Positions 26,812 through 36,900 of a stretch of 64,000 nt of DNA are shown piece after piece. Every line of letters starts with the position of its first letter. Positions within the stretch are counted from its first letter, which is position 1. This DNA is from Dechloromonas sp. Dech2017 (GTDB lineage: Bacteria; Pseudomonadota; Gammaproteobacteria; Burkholderiales; Rhodocyclaceae). The stretch lies in assembly GCA_009469585.1 (NCBI GenBank), contig SSXW01000003.1, forward strand, positions 62,001 through 126,000, in the 5' to 3' direction. The translations under genes were made by a program, and so were the position numbers. The notes below the pieces were generated by a model. The model saw only the letters and a list, made by a program, of their open reading frames with translations. It was not told the origin of the DNA and searched no databases.

Positions 26812-28311
26812 ATGAACGCCCCGGAATCCCTGCCCCCCGAACTGCCCAGTTTCGACAACAGCTTCGCCGCGCTGCCCCCCGCCTTCTACACCCGGCTCAA
26901 TCCCACCCCCTTGCCGGCCCCCTACGTGGTCGGGGTCAGCGACCAGGTCGCCGAACTGCTCGGCCTGCCCGCCGGCTTTGTCGCCAGCCGGCAATTCGCC
27001 GACATCTTCGCCGGCAACGCCCTGCTGCCCGGCAGCGAACCGCTGGCCGCCGTCTATTCCGGCCACCAGTTCGGCGTCTGGGCCGGGCAGCTGGGCGATG
27101 GCCGGGCGCACCTGCTGGGCGGCCTGCGCAACGCGCACGGCCACTGGGAGATCCAGCTCAAGGGCGCCGGCCGCACGCCCTACTCGCGCGGCGCCGACGG
27201 CCGGGCCGTGCTGCGTTCGTCGATCCGAGAGTTCCTCTGCTCGGAAGCCATGGCCGGCCTCGGCGTGCCGACCACCCGCGCCCTCTGCGTGATCGGCGCC
27301 GACCTGCCGGTACGCCGCGAAAGCATCGAGACGGCGGCGGTCGTCACCCGCATCGCCCCCAGCTTCGTGCGCTTCGGCTCCTTCGAGCACTGGGCGTCGC
27401 GCGACCGTGATGCCGAGGTTCGCCAGCTGGCCGACTACCTCATCGACACCTTCCGCCCCCAATGCCGCGCCGCCACCAACCCCTACGATGCGCTGCTGCG
27501 CGACGTATCGACCCGCACCGGCGAGCTGATGGCGCACTGGATGGCGGTCGGCTTCATGCACGGCGTGATGAACACCGACAACATGTCCATCCTCGGCCTG
27601 ACCCTCGATTACGGCCCCTTCGGCTTCATGGAGGCCTTCGACGCCGGCCACATCTGCAACCACTCCGACAGCCACGGCCGCTACACCTACCGCAACCAGC
27701 CGCACGTCGGGCAGTGGAACCTCTACTGCCTGGCCGACGCCTTCCTGCCCCTGCTGAAAAGTCCGGAAATCTCCAAGGCGGCGGTCGACGAAACCTACGG
27801 CGACGCCTTCGCCGCCACCTTCGAGCGCCTGATGTGCGCCAAGCTCGGCCTGCGCCAGGCCCTGCCCGACGACGAGGCCTTCATCGGCAAGACCTTCGGC
27901 TTCCTGCAACAGCACCGCCCCGATTTCACGCTCTTCTTCCGCGCCCTGTCGAAACTACCCGCTGCGGTCGACAGCGAAAACCGCGAAAAAACCGATTCCC
28001 CGCTGCGCGACCTGATCGTCGACCGCTCGGCCTGCGACGCCTGGCTGGACAACTGGCGGGCCCGCCTGGCGCAAACGCCGTGGCCCGACGAAGAACGCCA
28101 GGCCGCCATGCTGGCCGTCAACCCGAAATACGTGTTGCGCAACTGGCTGGCGGAAAAGGCCATTCGCCAGGCCCAGAACAAGGATTTTTCCGAGGTCGGC
28201 CGCCTCCTCGCCTGCCTGCGCCGCCCCTACGACGAACAGCCGGAATACGCCGAATACGCCGCCCTGCCGCCCGACTGGGCGAGCGGGCTGGAAGTCAGCT
28301 GCTCGAGCTGA
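26812..28311 (+). CDS. selO: Protein adenylyltransferase SelO
   Basis: 499 residues. A pseudokinase-fold enzyme that transfers AMP to target proteins, linked to redox stress. Family segments include VYSGHQFGVWAGQLGDGRA, IQLKGAGRTPYSR and MNTDNMSILGLTLDYGPFGF (metal- and nucleotide-binding). The C-terminus ends SCSS, with cysteine at the position that is selenocysteine in animals. An insertion-like stretch at about residues 384-396 (AAVDSENREKTDS) is a sense copy of the dispersed element. Confidence 0.95.
   Translation: MNAPESLPPELPSFDNSFAALPPAFYTRLNPTPLPAPYVVGVSDQVAELLGLPAGFVASRQFADIFAGNALLPGSEPLAAVYSGHQFGVWAGQLGDGRAHLLGGLRNAHGHWEIQLKGAGRTPYSRGADGRAVLRSSIREFLCSEAMAGLGVPTTRALCVIGADLPVRRESIETAAVVTRIAPSFVRFGSFEHWASRDRDAEVRQLADYLIDTFRPQCRAATNPYDALLRDVSTRTGELMAHWMAVGFMHGVMNTDNMSILGLTLDYGPFGFMEAFDAGHICNHSDSHGRYTYRNQPHVGQWNLYCLADAFLPLLKSPEISKAAVDETYGDAFAATFERLMCAKLGLRQALPDDEAFIGKTFGFLQQHRPDFTLFFRALSKLPAAVDSENREKTDSPLRDLIVDRSACDAWLDNWRARLAQTPWPDEERQAAMLAVNPKYVLRNWLAEKAIRQAQNKDFSEVGRLLACLRRPYDEQPEYAEYAALPPDWASGLEVSCSS
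27961..27998 (+). repeat. Dispersed 38-bp element, copy 11 (inside selO)
   Basis: Full core GCTGCGGTCGAC, then GCGAAAACCGCGAAAAAACC. Encodes AAVDSENREKTDS in SelO. Confidence 0.8.
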
Positions 28312-28381
28312 AGGCCGGCCGGGCAGCAGGTAGCGACTTGTCGGCGAGGCACCATCGCGGCCAATCGCCAATTTGAGGCGC

Positions 28382-28414
28382 AAAAAAACGGCGCCCGGGC
28401 GGGGCGCCGTTGTG
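28382..28414 (-). terminator. Rho-independent terminator of the Tim44-like gene
   Basis: A GC-rich hairpin (ACGGCGCCC / GGGGCGCCGT) is followed on the minus strand by seven T residues. It lies about 20 bases beyond the Tim44-like stop. Confidence 0.85.
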
Positions 28415-28435
28415 GCCAGGCCGAAGGCCGCTGGC

Positions 28436-29302
28436 TTACTGGCTCTGCTGGATACCGGCCAGCACCCAGCCGCGACTGCCGTCGGTCGGCTTGGTCATGT
28501 GCCAGATCTCGTCGAAAGGTGCCGCCGGGGCGCCCTGTTCCTCGCGGATCAGGCCGGTGAAGCGGATGCTGACGACGTAGCGGCTGGCCTCCTCGACGAC
28601 TTCGATGACATCGCCGTTGAGCTGGACGACATCGGTTTCCTGCTTGGCGTTGCCGCGCTCGGCCATGCCCATCTTGATCTCGGCGAACATTTCCGGCGAG
28701 GTGAATTCGCGGATGTCTTCGAGGTTGCCGGCATCGTTGGCGGCCTGCAGGCGGATGAAATTGACCTTGGCGTTGCGCACGAAGGCTTCAACGTCGAAAC
28801 CGGCCGGGATGTTGCCGCCGGTTTGCGCCGCAGCCTGCGGGGCAGCTGCCGAGCCGCCGGCCGGAATGAAATCCGGCTGGCGCGGGGCGGCATTACCGTA
28901 GTTGCCCGCCCCGGCGTACTGCATGCCGCCCTGGTGCTGGGCAGCCGCCTTCTTGCGCAGGAAGTAGCCGACGACGCCGATGACGACCATGGCCAACAGG
29001 GCGATCATCAGGAAATTGGCCAGGCCTTCGCCGAAGCCGAAGTGCGAAGCCAGCGCGGCCAGGCCGAGGCCGGCGGCAAGACCGGCCAGCGGGCCCATCC
29101 ACGAACGCTTGGGCTGGGCCTGCGGCGCCGCAGCCGGCGTCTGGGTCGGGGCCGGGGCGGCATTGGTGGCCTTGTTCGGCGTCACGGCCTGGCGCTGCAT
29201 GCCGGACGAACCGCCACCGCCCAGGCGCTTGGCCTCGGCATCGCCGATGCTCAGCGTGAAACCGAGGACGAGCGCCGCGGCCATCAATACGAAATTCTTC
29301 AT
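28436..29302 (-). CDS. Tim44-like domain membrane protein
   Basis: 288 residues. The N-terminus is a signal-like helix (about 5-23), followed by a proline/alanine/glutamine-rich stretch and a hydrophobic block of two helices (about 70-115, ending GYFLRKKAAA). The C-terminal 130 residues are a Tim44-like domain (FVRNAKVNFIRLQAANDAGN, EFTSPEMFAEI). Bacterial members are of unknown function; the fold is shared with mitochondrial Tim44 and MRPL45. The gene ends at a strong terminator, which separates it from selO. Confidence 0.85.
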   Translation of the reverse strand: MKNFVLMAAALVLGFTLSIGDAEAKRLGGGGSSGMQRQAVTPNKATNAAPAPTQTPAAAPQAQPKRSWMGPLAGLAAGLGLAALASHFGFGEGLANFLMIALLAMVVIGVVGYFLRKKAAAQHQGGMQYAGAGNYGNAAPRQPDFIPAGGSAAAPQAAAQTGGNIPAGFDVEAFVRNAKVNFIRLQAANDAGNLEDIREFTSPEMFAEIKMGMAERGNAKQETDVVQLNGDVIEVVEEASRYVVSIRFTGLIREEQGAPAAPFDEIWHMTKPTDGSRGWVLAGIQQSQ

Positions 29303-29401
29303 GGTTGTCTCCGTGGAAAAAAGTGCAACTTGTAGTCTACACGCTTGCCGATCTGTAAAAACCATATTTCGGCTAAGCAATACTTCGTTAAATTCGAATA
29401 A

Positions 29402-30748
29402 TCAGGCGCCCGAGAAGAGCCCGGCCACCGCCTGCGGATGGTCCGGAAAGTAGAAATGCACGTAGGACGCGGTCAATCGCCCCTGCCGGTAGACCGCCTC
29501 GCCGTCCCGGCCGTTCGCCGTCGTCGCGCGGACCAGCGGGGGCAGCGGAGTTTGGCTCGTCGAGTAGTGGAAGGTGTGGCCGGCCAGCCGGCCTTCCGGC
29601 AGGTCGACGAACTGCGTGCCGAGGGCGGCCAGGCGCGGCTGCATGACGGCCCGGCCGGGCAGCAGGCCGCCCATGGCGTGATCCTGCCCGGCCTTGTCCA
29701 CCAGCGTGTCGAACAGGCTCATCATGCCGCCGCATTCGGCGAGCAACGGCTTGCCGGCCGCGACATGGGCCCGCAGCGCAGCCCACAGCGCCCGCTGCCG
29801 GCCGAGCGCGGCGGCGTGCAACTCCGGGTAGCCGCCGGGCAGCCAGACGGCGTCGCAGTCGGGCAAGGTATCGCCGGCCAGCGGCGAGAAGAAGCTGAGC
29901 TCGGCCCCCAGTTCGCGCAGGGTGTCGACATTGGCCGGGTAGATGAAGCCGTAGGCGGCATCTCTGGCGATGGCGATTCTCCGGCCGGCAAGCAGGGGGG
30001 GCACGGCGGGCGGCGCGGCGTCTTGAAAATTTACCGGTTTTGGCAGGTCGACCGCAGCGACCGCTCCCCCGGTCGTTTCGCCAGGCTCCAGGCTGCCGGC
30101 GAGGGCATCGGCCAGCCGGTCGAGGCGGCTTTCCAGATCGGGGATCTCGGCCGCCTGGAGCAGGCCGAGATGGCGTTCGGGCAGGCTGTCGGCCGACTTG
30201 GGCAGGGCGCCGAACCAGCCCAGCCCGGGCGGCAGGCTGGCCCGCACCAGGGCGGCGTGGCCGGGGCTGGCGATGCGGTTGGCCAGCACGCCGGCAAAGG
30301 GCAGGCCGGGCCGGTAGCTGGCCAGGCCGTGGGCGACGGCGCCGAAGGTCTGGGCCATGGCGCCGGCGTCGATCAGCGCCATGACCGGCACGCCGAAGCG
30401 CTCGGCGAGGTCGGCCGCCGACGGCGTGCCGTCGAACAGGCCCATGACGCCCTCGATCAGGATCAGATCGGAATCGGCCGCCGCCCGCGCCAGCCGCCAG
30501 CGCGCATCGGCCTCGCCACACAGGCCGAGGTCGAGGTTGTGGCAGGGCCGGCCGCTGGCCACGGCGTGGATCTGCGGGTCGAGGAAATCCGGCCCGCACT
30601 TGAAGACGGTTACCCGCCGGCGCTGGCGGGCGTGCAGGCGGGCGAGGGCGGCGGTGACGGTGGTCTTGCCCTGGCCGGATGCGGGGGCGGCAACGAGGAG
30701 GGCGGGGCAGGCGGGCATGGGCGGGGGTCGGCTGGTGGTTGGCGGCAT
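29402..30748 (-). CDS. cobB: Cobyrinate a,c-diamide synthase
   Basis: 448 residues. The N-terminal P-loop domain has VAAPASGQGKTTV (about 17-29), and the C-terminal class-I glutamine amidotransferase domain has its nucleophile in LLAECGGMMSLF (about residue 338). It amidates cobyrinate or hydrogenobyrinate side chains in B12 synthesis. Between the domains (about 233-245) lies AAVDLPKPVNFQD, encoded by the dispersed element. It starts 15 bases after the TonB-receptor stop, so it falls under the same cobalamin riboswitch. The start at 30748 could instead be 30718. Confidence 0.9.
   Translation of the reverse strand: MPPTTSRPPPMPACPALLVAAPASGQGKTTVTAALARLHARQRRRVTVFKCGPDFLDPQIHAVASGRPCHNLDLGLCGEADARWRLARAAADSDLILIEGVMGLFDGTPSAADLAERFGVPVMALIDAGAMAQTFGAVAHGLASYRPGLPFAGVLANRIASPGHAALVRASLPPGLGWFGALPKSADSLPERHLGLLQAAEIPDLESRLDRLADALAGSLEPGETTGGAVAAVDLPKPVNFQDAAPPAVPPLLAGRRIAIARDAAYGFIYPANVDTLRELGAELSFFSPLAGDTLPDCDAVWLPGGYPELHAAALGRQRALWAALRAHVAAGKPLLAECGGMMSLFDTLVDKAGQDHAMGGLLPGRAVMQPRLAALGTQFVDLPEGRLAGHTFHYSTSQTPLPPLVRATTANGRDGEAVYRQGRLTASYVHFYFPDHPQAVAGLFSGA
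30021..30060 (-). repeat. Dispersed 38-bp element, copy 12 (inside cobB)
   Basis: Sense relative to cobB. Full core GCTGCGGTCGAC, then GCCAAAACCGGTAAATTTTC. Encodes AAVDLPKPVNFQD between the two CobB domains. Confidence 0.75.
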
Positions 30749-30763
30749 GATAGCCGGGGCGGA

Positions 30764-32875
30764 TCAGAAACTGGCGCGCAGGCCGAGGCGCAGGCTGCGC
30801 GGTTCGAGCGGGTGGACCAGCCGGCCGTCGATGCCGCCGCCGCAACTGCCGCCCAGCGTCTCATTGCGCGTGCAGGCGCCGCCCCAGTACTCGATGTCGT
30901 TGGCCTTCTTGTCGAACAGGTTGAGCACGTCCAGGGTCAGCTGCCATTGCGCATTGACCCGGTAGCCGGCCTTCAGGTTGGCCATCCAGAAGGCGCCGGA
31001 CTGGTGCGTCGCCGTCTCCTCCAGCGCGTAGGCGCCGAGGTAGCGCAGGCGCAGGCCGCCGAACCAGTTGCCGCCGCGGTCGGCGGTGATGCCCAGCGAA
31101 GCGGTCAGCGGAATGGCATTGGGCACGTGGCGCCCGCCGTTGTCCGGATTGGCTTCGGTGAAGCGGGCCTGCGACCAGGCGAGGTCGGCATCGACGATCC
31201 AGCCGTCGGCCGGGGTGATGTAGTTCGACCACTCGACGCCGTGGCGGCGCGAGGCGCCCTTCGGTTCGGTGACGCCGGCGTCACCGATGAAGACCAGTTC
31301 CGAGGCCAGCTGCATCTGCCAGATGGCCAGGCTGCTGTTCCAGCCGGGCAGCGGCGTGACGCGCAGGCCGATTTCGCTGCCCCTGGCCTTGACGATCAGC
31401 GGCACGGCGCTGGCCGCGCTGCCGTCCTGCGGATTGGTGCGGGCCGTGGCGCCGCGCGCGTCGTTGCTGTGCAAGCCGTGGCCCCAGTTGGCGTAGAACT
31501 CGGTGAGGCCGAGCAGCCGGAAGGGGCCGAAGACGACGCCGAGCTTGGGGCTGGTCTGCCCGGCGCCGGCCGTGCCGCCGTTGGCCATGTTGAACGGGCC
31601 GGCCAGCGCGGTGGCTTGGGCGTCGATCCGGTCGTGGCGCAGGGCCAGCGTGCTGCGCAGCCAGCCGGTCCATTGCGTGCGCGCCTCGAAGAGCGCGGCG
31701 ACGGCGGTTTGGACGACGCGGTCCTCGCGCACGGTGGCGGTACGGCGGCGGTCCTCGGTACGGTACAGGCCGAGCTGGCCGATGCGGTCATGGCGCAGCT
31801 GCAGGCCGGCCGTCAGTTCGGTGTCGCGCCAGGCCGGGCCGAGCAGCCAGCTGCGGCTGGCCTGGCCGCCCCAGACGGTGCGCCGGTCGGCCTGCTCGTG
31901 CTGGTCGCCCTGGGCGCCGTCGATGTAGCCGGACGGGTTGGCGAAATAATTCAGGCCGTAGTCGATGACGTAGAGTCCGGCCTTGCTGGCGCCGCCTTCG
32001 GTGCTTGTCGCCCAGTCGCCGGACAGGCTGTAGCGGTGGGTCTGGCCGCCATCGTTGGCGGACAGCGCGCCGTAGCGGCCGATTTCGCCGCCGCTGATGG
32101 CGCGCTCCGGCACGTGCTCGGTCGCCTTCCAGGCGGCCTGGTAGGCCATGGCGGTCAGGCTGAAGCCGTTGGCCGCGCTGCCCGAGCTCAGGCGCAGCAC
32201 GCCGTTGTATTTCCGCAGCTTCTGCGGCTGCTCCCAGGGGCCGTCGTAGCCGCTCGTTTCGACGGCAGCGACCAGGTTGAGATCGCCCAGGCGATGGCCG
32301 CCGGCCGCGAGCAGGCGGCGGAAGTCGTGCTGGCCGAGGCTGAGCTCGACCAAGCCTCGGTCGAGCTGGCGGCGGTAGTCGATGCGGGCGCTGCCGGCGG
32401 TCGCGAAGTCGCCGTCCGCGGCCGCGTAAACGCCCTTGCGGTACTGGATGCCGGCGACCAGTTCCGGAATCAGGAAATTGACATCCATGTAGCCCTGGCC
32501 GTGGGCATGGCTGACCATGTTGACCGGCATGCCCATGACATGGGTCGCGAAGTCGCTGCCGTGGTCGAGATTGAAACCGCGCAGGAAATACTGGTTGGCC
32601 TTGCCGTCGCCCGAATGCTGGGTGACGATCAGGCCGGGCACTGCTTCCAGCACTTCGGCCGGGCGCAGCAGCGGGCGGTTGGCCAGCTGTTTGCCGGTGA
32701 CGGTGCCTTCCGTGGCGGTATCGGCGACGCCGGCCAGGTCGTGGCTGGCGGCAGTGACGGCGACTTCCTGCAGGGTGGGAAGGCCGGCAGCCCGGGCGCT
32801 GCCCAGATTGGCCAGGCTGGCGACGCTGGCGAGAACAGCGGCCAGCGCCGTCGGGAAAGACAGGGGGTGGGGCAT
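30764..32875 (-). CDS. TonB-dependent outer-membrane receptor under B12 control
   Basis: 703 residues from the ATG at 32875. A signal peptide (about 1-30) is followed by a plug domain (LLRPAEVLEAVPGLIVTQHS, then YFLRGFNLDHGSDF) and a 22-strand-type barrel ending in an aromatic residue (RLGLRASF). A cobalamin riboswitch lies immediately upstream, so the ligand is probably a corrinoid, a cobalt complex or another tetrapyrrole. The plug differs from canonical BtuB, which is encoded separately at 40811-42628. It is followed by cobB after 15 bases. Confidence 0.88.
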   Translation of the reverse strand: MPHPLSFPTALAAVLASVASLANLGSARAAGLPTLQEVAVTAASHDLAGVADTATEGTVTGKQLANRPLLRPAEVLEAVPGLIVTQHSGDGKANQYFLRGFNLDHGSDFATHVMGMPVNMVSHAHGQGYMDVNFLIPELVAGIQYRKGVYAAADGDFATAGSARIDYRRQLDRGLVELSLGQHDFRRLLAAGGHRLGDLNLVAAVETSGYDGPWEQPQKLRKYNGVLRLSSGSAANGFSLTAMAYQAAWKATEHVPERAISGGEIGRYGALSANDGGQTHRYSLSGDWATSTEGGASKAGLYVIDYGLNYFANPSGYIDGAQGDQHEQADRRTVWGGQASRSWLLGPAWRDTELTAGLQLRHDRIGQLGLYRTEDRRRTATVREDRVVQTAVAALFEARTQWTGWLRSTLALRHDRIDAQATALAGPFNMANGGTAGAGQTSPKLGVVFGPFRLLGLTEFYANWGHGLHSNDARGATARTNPQDGSAASAVPLIVKARGSEIGLRVTPLPGWNSSLAIWQMQLASELVFIGDAGVTEPKGASRRHGVEWSNYITPADGWIVDADLAWSQARFTEANPDNGGRHVPNAIPLTASLGITADRGGNWFGGLRLRYLGAYALEETATHQSGAFWMANLKAGYRVNAQWQLTLDVLNLFDKKANDIEYWGGACTRNETLGGSCGGGIDGRLVHPLEPRSLRLGLRASF

Positions 32876-32954
32876 GGCGAAACTCCATCGAACGACCGCC
32901 GGCATTCCCGCCGACGGTCCGTTGCATTCGCTCTCCGGCCGGGAGAGCGGAAAA

Positions 32955-33135
32955 CAACAGGCCGGTCTCCGGGCTGGCAAGTCTTGACGCGCCGCCTTCC
33001 CGGGTTTTCGCCCAGTGGCTTCGTGGCGCGCCCGCACTCGCTTACCGTTGCGGGGGCAGCCGGGGCATTGCGATCGCCTGGATCGCGCACCCCGTTCCCG
33101 TTTCACCCGTGGCCGGCGGCCACGGACACCTGTTG
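32955..33135 (-). promoter_or_regulatory. Cobalamin riboswitch (upstream of TonB receptor and cobB)
   Basis: The minus strand carries the B12-box segment GCTGCCCCCGCAACGGTAAG, an upstream GTGAAACGGGAA segment and a downstream GCCACTGGG loop. The closing stem is formed by CCTGTTG at the 3' and CAACAGG at the 5' side of the plus strand. It ends about 80 bases before the receptor start. The 316-base gap 32876-33192 also holds an 8-bp hairpin (33161-33184) just after the DUF2149 gene; it lacks a T-run in the transcribed direction. Confidence 0.95.
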
Positions 33136-33192
33136 CGTGTTGTCCGGCAAACTGCACAACGCGCTGTCGCCGGACGGACAGCGCGGAAAAAA

Positions 33193-33540
33193 TCATCGGA
33201 CGGGCCGGGTGGGCGGTTCGACCAGCACCAGCTGGCCGGTCTTCGGGTCGCGGAAAACTTCGCCGACCCGGTCGTAGCCGCTGCCGGCCTGGCCGAGGCC
33301 GCTGGCCGGGCGCTCGATCGGCTGGCCCTTGTCGACCGGCTGCGGTGCCTTCAGGGCCTGCTGCGTGCCGGCGGCCAGCGCAGCGAGCAGGCCCCAGGCG
33401 AAGACCAGCATGACATCGACCAGGTTGACCAGGCTGGCCCGCGGGTCTTCGTCGCGGTCGTCGAAGCGGGCGTCGAGCTTCGAGTAGAGGCGCAGGCGCT
33501 TGCGCGGGTGCGGCTGCGGGTGGCTGCCTAGCTCGCTCAT
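33193..33540 (-). CDS. DUF2149 protein (ExbD-like partner)
   Basis: 115 residues. A basic N-terminus (about 1-25) is followed by one transmembrane helix opening DPRASLVNLVDVMLVFAWGL; the aspartate at its start matches the position of the proton-carrying aspartate of ExbD/TolR. The rest (about 60-115) is periplasmic and contains GYDRVGEVFRDPKTGQLVL. DUF2149 genes commonly sit beside an ExbB-like gene and a CobN-like gene, as here. It overlaps the ExbB-like stop by four bases. An ExbD-type role is inference. Confidence 0.8.
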   Translation of the reverse strand: MSELGSHPQPHPRKRLRLYSKLDARFDDRDEDPRASLVNLVDVMLVFAWGLLAALAAGTQQALKAPQPVDKGQPIERPASGLGQAGSGYDRVGEVFRDPKTGQLVLVEPPTRPVR

Positions 33541-33980
33541 TGGCCGTCCTCCATCGCTTCCAGGGCTTCCTCGTACCAGCGGCGGCGCAGCTTGCCGATG
33601 ACCAGGCCGGCGATGCCGGCGACCAGGCCGAGCACGGTGGCGTCGAAGGCGACGGTGACGGCGCTGGCCAGCTGCGCCGGGTCGCCCTTGCCGAGGGCGG
33701 CGAGGCCGGGTCCGAGCGGGATGATGGTAGCCATCAGGCCGAGCATGGGCGGGATGCGGGCGAGCAGGTCGGCGCGCTCCAGGCGGTGGCGGGCGACGAC
33801 CTGGACGCGGGTCACGTCGCCGGCCGCCTGCAGCCGGGCCAGGCCGCCGAAGCGCTCGCCGACGGCGAGGCCGGCCTCGACCAGGGCGATGGCGCAGGCC
33901 AGCAAGAGGGCGGCCAGGGCCGGGGTGAGCAGCCAGGTGACGGCGTCGTGCAGCCAGGCGAAGGACAGCGGATCGTTCAT
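33537..33980 (-). CDS. MotA/TolQ/ExbB-family proton channel protein
   Basis: 147 residues, short for the family. Three transmembrane helices are visible: about 14-38, about 75-95 (PPMLGLMATIIPLGPGLAAL, the ExbB/TolQ pore motif) and about 107-130. It overlaps the DUF2149 gene and follows the CobN-like gene by 13 bases. With DUF2149 it would form a small proton-driven motor. What it energises, whether the CobN-like enzyme or a receptor, is unknown. Confidence 0.85.
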   Translation of the reverse strand: MNDPLSFAWLHDAVTWLLTPALAALLLACAIALVEAGLAVGERFGGLARLQAAGDVTRVQVVARHRLERADLLARIPPMLGLMATIIPLGPGLAALGKGDPAQLASAVTVAFDATVLGLVAGIAGLVIGKLRRRWYEEALEAMEDGQ

Positions 33981-33993
33981 GGAAACTCCTTGG

Positions 33994-36900
33994 TTAAACG
34001 GCTTGCCGGCCGCGCCACAGGCCGAGCGTGAACAGGGCGAGGCTGGCGGCGAGCAGGCCGAGCAGGGTGAGGGTGCGGGCGACCGGATCGCTTGCCGGGG
34101 CAGGGGATTCGGTCAGTTCGTAATAGCGCGGCGCGGCTTCGGCGGCTGCAGCGGCTTCCGGCGCCGCCGATTCCATTTTTGGCCCGTTTTTCGGGTTGAC
34201 CGCAGCGGTCGGCTGCGTCGCCCGGTTGCCGCCCGTTGCGGCGGCCACCATCTCGCCGCGCGCTTTGGCCAGCGTCGCCCCCAGTGCCTGTGCTTCGCCG
34301 GCCTCGAGCTGCGGTGCCAGCCATCGCCACATCGGGTGGTCGGGCGCCGTGTGGCCGCTACCGGGCAGGCCGTTACTGGCGACCAGGCGGGCCAGCTCGC
34401 CGCCCAGCTGCTTGATCGTCGCGGCGTCGGTTTTCCAGAAACCTTTTTCGGCGGCGACCATGAAGATGGCCAGCATCTGCGCCTTGACGTGGGCGTTGTG
34501 GCCCTGGCCGAGAAACTGGGGCAGGCCGAGTTTCTGCTTGTCGTCGAAATAGACGGCCTTGACCTCGTCCCAGGCCCAGTTGCCGACCAGGTCGGGGCGC
34601 GTCACCTGCCAGCCCCACAGGTTTTCGAGGAATTCCGTGCCCATCGTCCGCGCCCCGGCGTAGCCGTGATTCATCAGCGGCTTGAGCCAGGCCGGGTTGA
34701 GGAAACGGCCGCGCAGTTCGCCGAGCAGCGCCGTGGTCAGCGGCTCGACCTCGGCCCGGCCCGGTTCGGCGTGCTGCAGGATCAGCGCTTCCGGCGGCCG
34801 GCCGGTGCGCCCCTCGACGGCCAGCGACAGGCCGCCCAGGTAGTCGAAGGCGTCGTTGTTGTCGAGCAGGCCGTAGAGGTTGCTGGCCCGGCCGTGGTAG
34901 GTGCGCCGGATGCCGTCGAGGGCCGCGTCGAAGGCGGCATGGGCCGCCTCGCCGGCGTCGTCGAGGCCGTAGGCGTGGCCCATGCGGCTGCGGTAGGCGC
35001 GGCCGATCTCGTCGCGCTCGCGCCAGGCACCGGAACGCTCGGTCAGCCGGTTGACGCCGGTGCCGTAGGCGCCGGGGGCGTCGCCGAAAATGCGCCGGGC
35101 GGCGGCGCGGCCGGCCTCGGCGGCGGCCATGCCCTGGCCTTGCAGCGCCTGCAGACGCGCCAGCCATTCCCCGGCGACGCGGTTGTCGGCTACTGCCTCG
35201 CGGCCCCAGCTCGCCGTGGCGACGGGCGCCAGCGCGGCAGTGAGCGCTTCCTTCAACTCCGGCCGCTGCTCGGCCAGGCCGGCGGCCGAGGCGGCCAGCG
35301 CCAGGCGGCCGGCGCGGTCGATCAGGTGGTTGAGGTTGGGGTAGAGGTCGCGGAACAGGCCGGAGGTGGTGACGATGACGTCGCGCCGGGCGACGCCCGG
35401 CTTGAGGCGCACGTCGTTGACGATGCCGCGGGCGTTCCACACCGGCTCGGCGCCCATCAGGGCGAGCGCGAAGGCGACCATGACGCCTTCGTCGCGCACG
35501 GCGTCGGAGGCCCACAGGATGACCCCTTCGGAGCCGGCGGCCTGGCCCGGGCAGGCGGCCGGGGGCGGGCAGCGCGGCCCGGCGCTCCGCGCCAGCGCCT
35601 GGGCGGCCAGCTTTTCGCCGAGCCGGTAGCCGACCCGGGTGGGCAGGATGTCGCCGTCCACGGCGTGGAAATTTCGGCCGGTGGGCAGCGCTTCCGGCGA
35701 GCGCAGCGGGTCGTTGCCCTTGCCCGGCGGGATGTAGCGGCCATCGAGCCCGGCCAGCAGGCCCTGCATTTCGAGGCGGGGCGAATCCTTCAGTTTCTGG
35801 GCGGTGACGGGGTCGTCGATGCCGCCCTGCTTCATCGAAGCCAGCATCAGGTCGAGCGCTTGCCGGCTCCAGTCGCGGCCGAAGACGTGCAGGCCGTAGG
35901 GCATGAATTTCTCCTGCAGCTTGGTCAGGTAGTGGCCGATTTCGTGGGCCAGCAGGTCGTCGTCAGCCGCCTCGAAGCCGATGCCGCGCACGGCCAGCAC
36001 GTCGGCCATCGAGGCTTCCAGCTCGGCCTTCAGGTTGAGGGCGACGACCTGCTCGCGCATGGTGCGCGCCGCCTGCGCCTTGAGCGACTCGCTGGAGGCC
36101 GCCTCGAAGCTCTCGACGACCTGGCGCAGGGCCAGCAGCTGGTCGTAGAGCGGCGTCGCGGCCAGCGGCGGGGTCAGGTGGTCGACCATCACGGCCAGGC
36201 CGCGGCGCTTGGCCTGGGTGCCTTCGCCGACGCCGTCGACGATGTAGGGGTAGATGCCGGGCAGGTCGGCGGCGATCAGGCTGGGGTAGTCGTCGGCGGC
36301 CAGGCCGACCGCCTTGCCGGGCAGGAATTCGTAGGTCGAGTGGCGGCCGAGGTGGACCACGGCGTCGGCCTGGAAGGTGTCGCGCAGCCAGTGGTAGAAG
36401 GCCAGGTACTGGTGCGGCGGGGTGACGCTGGTATTGGCGTGCAGCAGTTCCTCGTCGACCTCCCAGCCGCGCGGCGGCTGCGGGCCGATGAAGACGTTGC
36501 CGAAACGCAGGCCGGGCACCAGCAGCCGGCCGCCCTCGACCATGACCCGGCCCGGGGCGGCGCCCCAGCCCTTGAGGCCTTCGATGCCGTAGCCGCTCAG
36601 TCGGCGGCTGAGGGCGCCGAGCGTGGCGCAGCGCCGGCCCGAGCGCTCGGCCAGGCAGGCGAGATAGCCGGCTTCGAGCGCCTTGAGGTCGCCGATCGCC
36701 GCCTGGCGTTTGGGATGGTCGGCGCCTTCGACCAGATGGTGCAACTCCTTGAACACGCTCTCGACGCGCTTCCTGCCCACCGCCCGTTCGCCGCCGGCTT
36801 CGGCTTCGCGCACCTCGGCGTGCAGGCGGCCGAGCGGGCCGGCCGTCATCTCGCCCTGCACCCGCGCCGGCAGGGTGGCGAACCAGCGGGCGTAATCGGC

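Noticed and set aside
28350-28392. GCGGCCAATCGCC followed by AATTTGAGGCGCAAAAAAA, possibly a decayed element before the terminator.
   Set aside because: Too many core changes; the A-run belongs to the terminator of the Tim44-like gene.
33161-33184. Hairpin GCGCTGTC/GACAGCGC after the DUF2149 gene, considered as a terminator.
   Set aside because: On the transcribed (minus) strand the T-run precedes rather than follows the stem.
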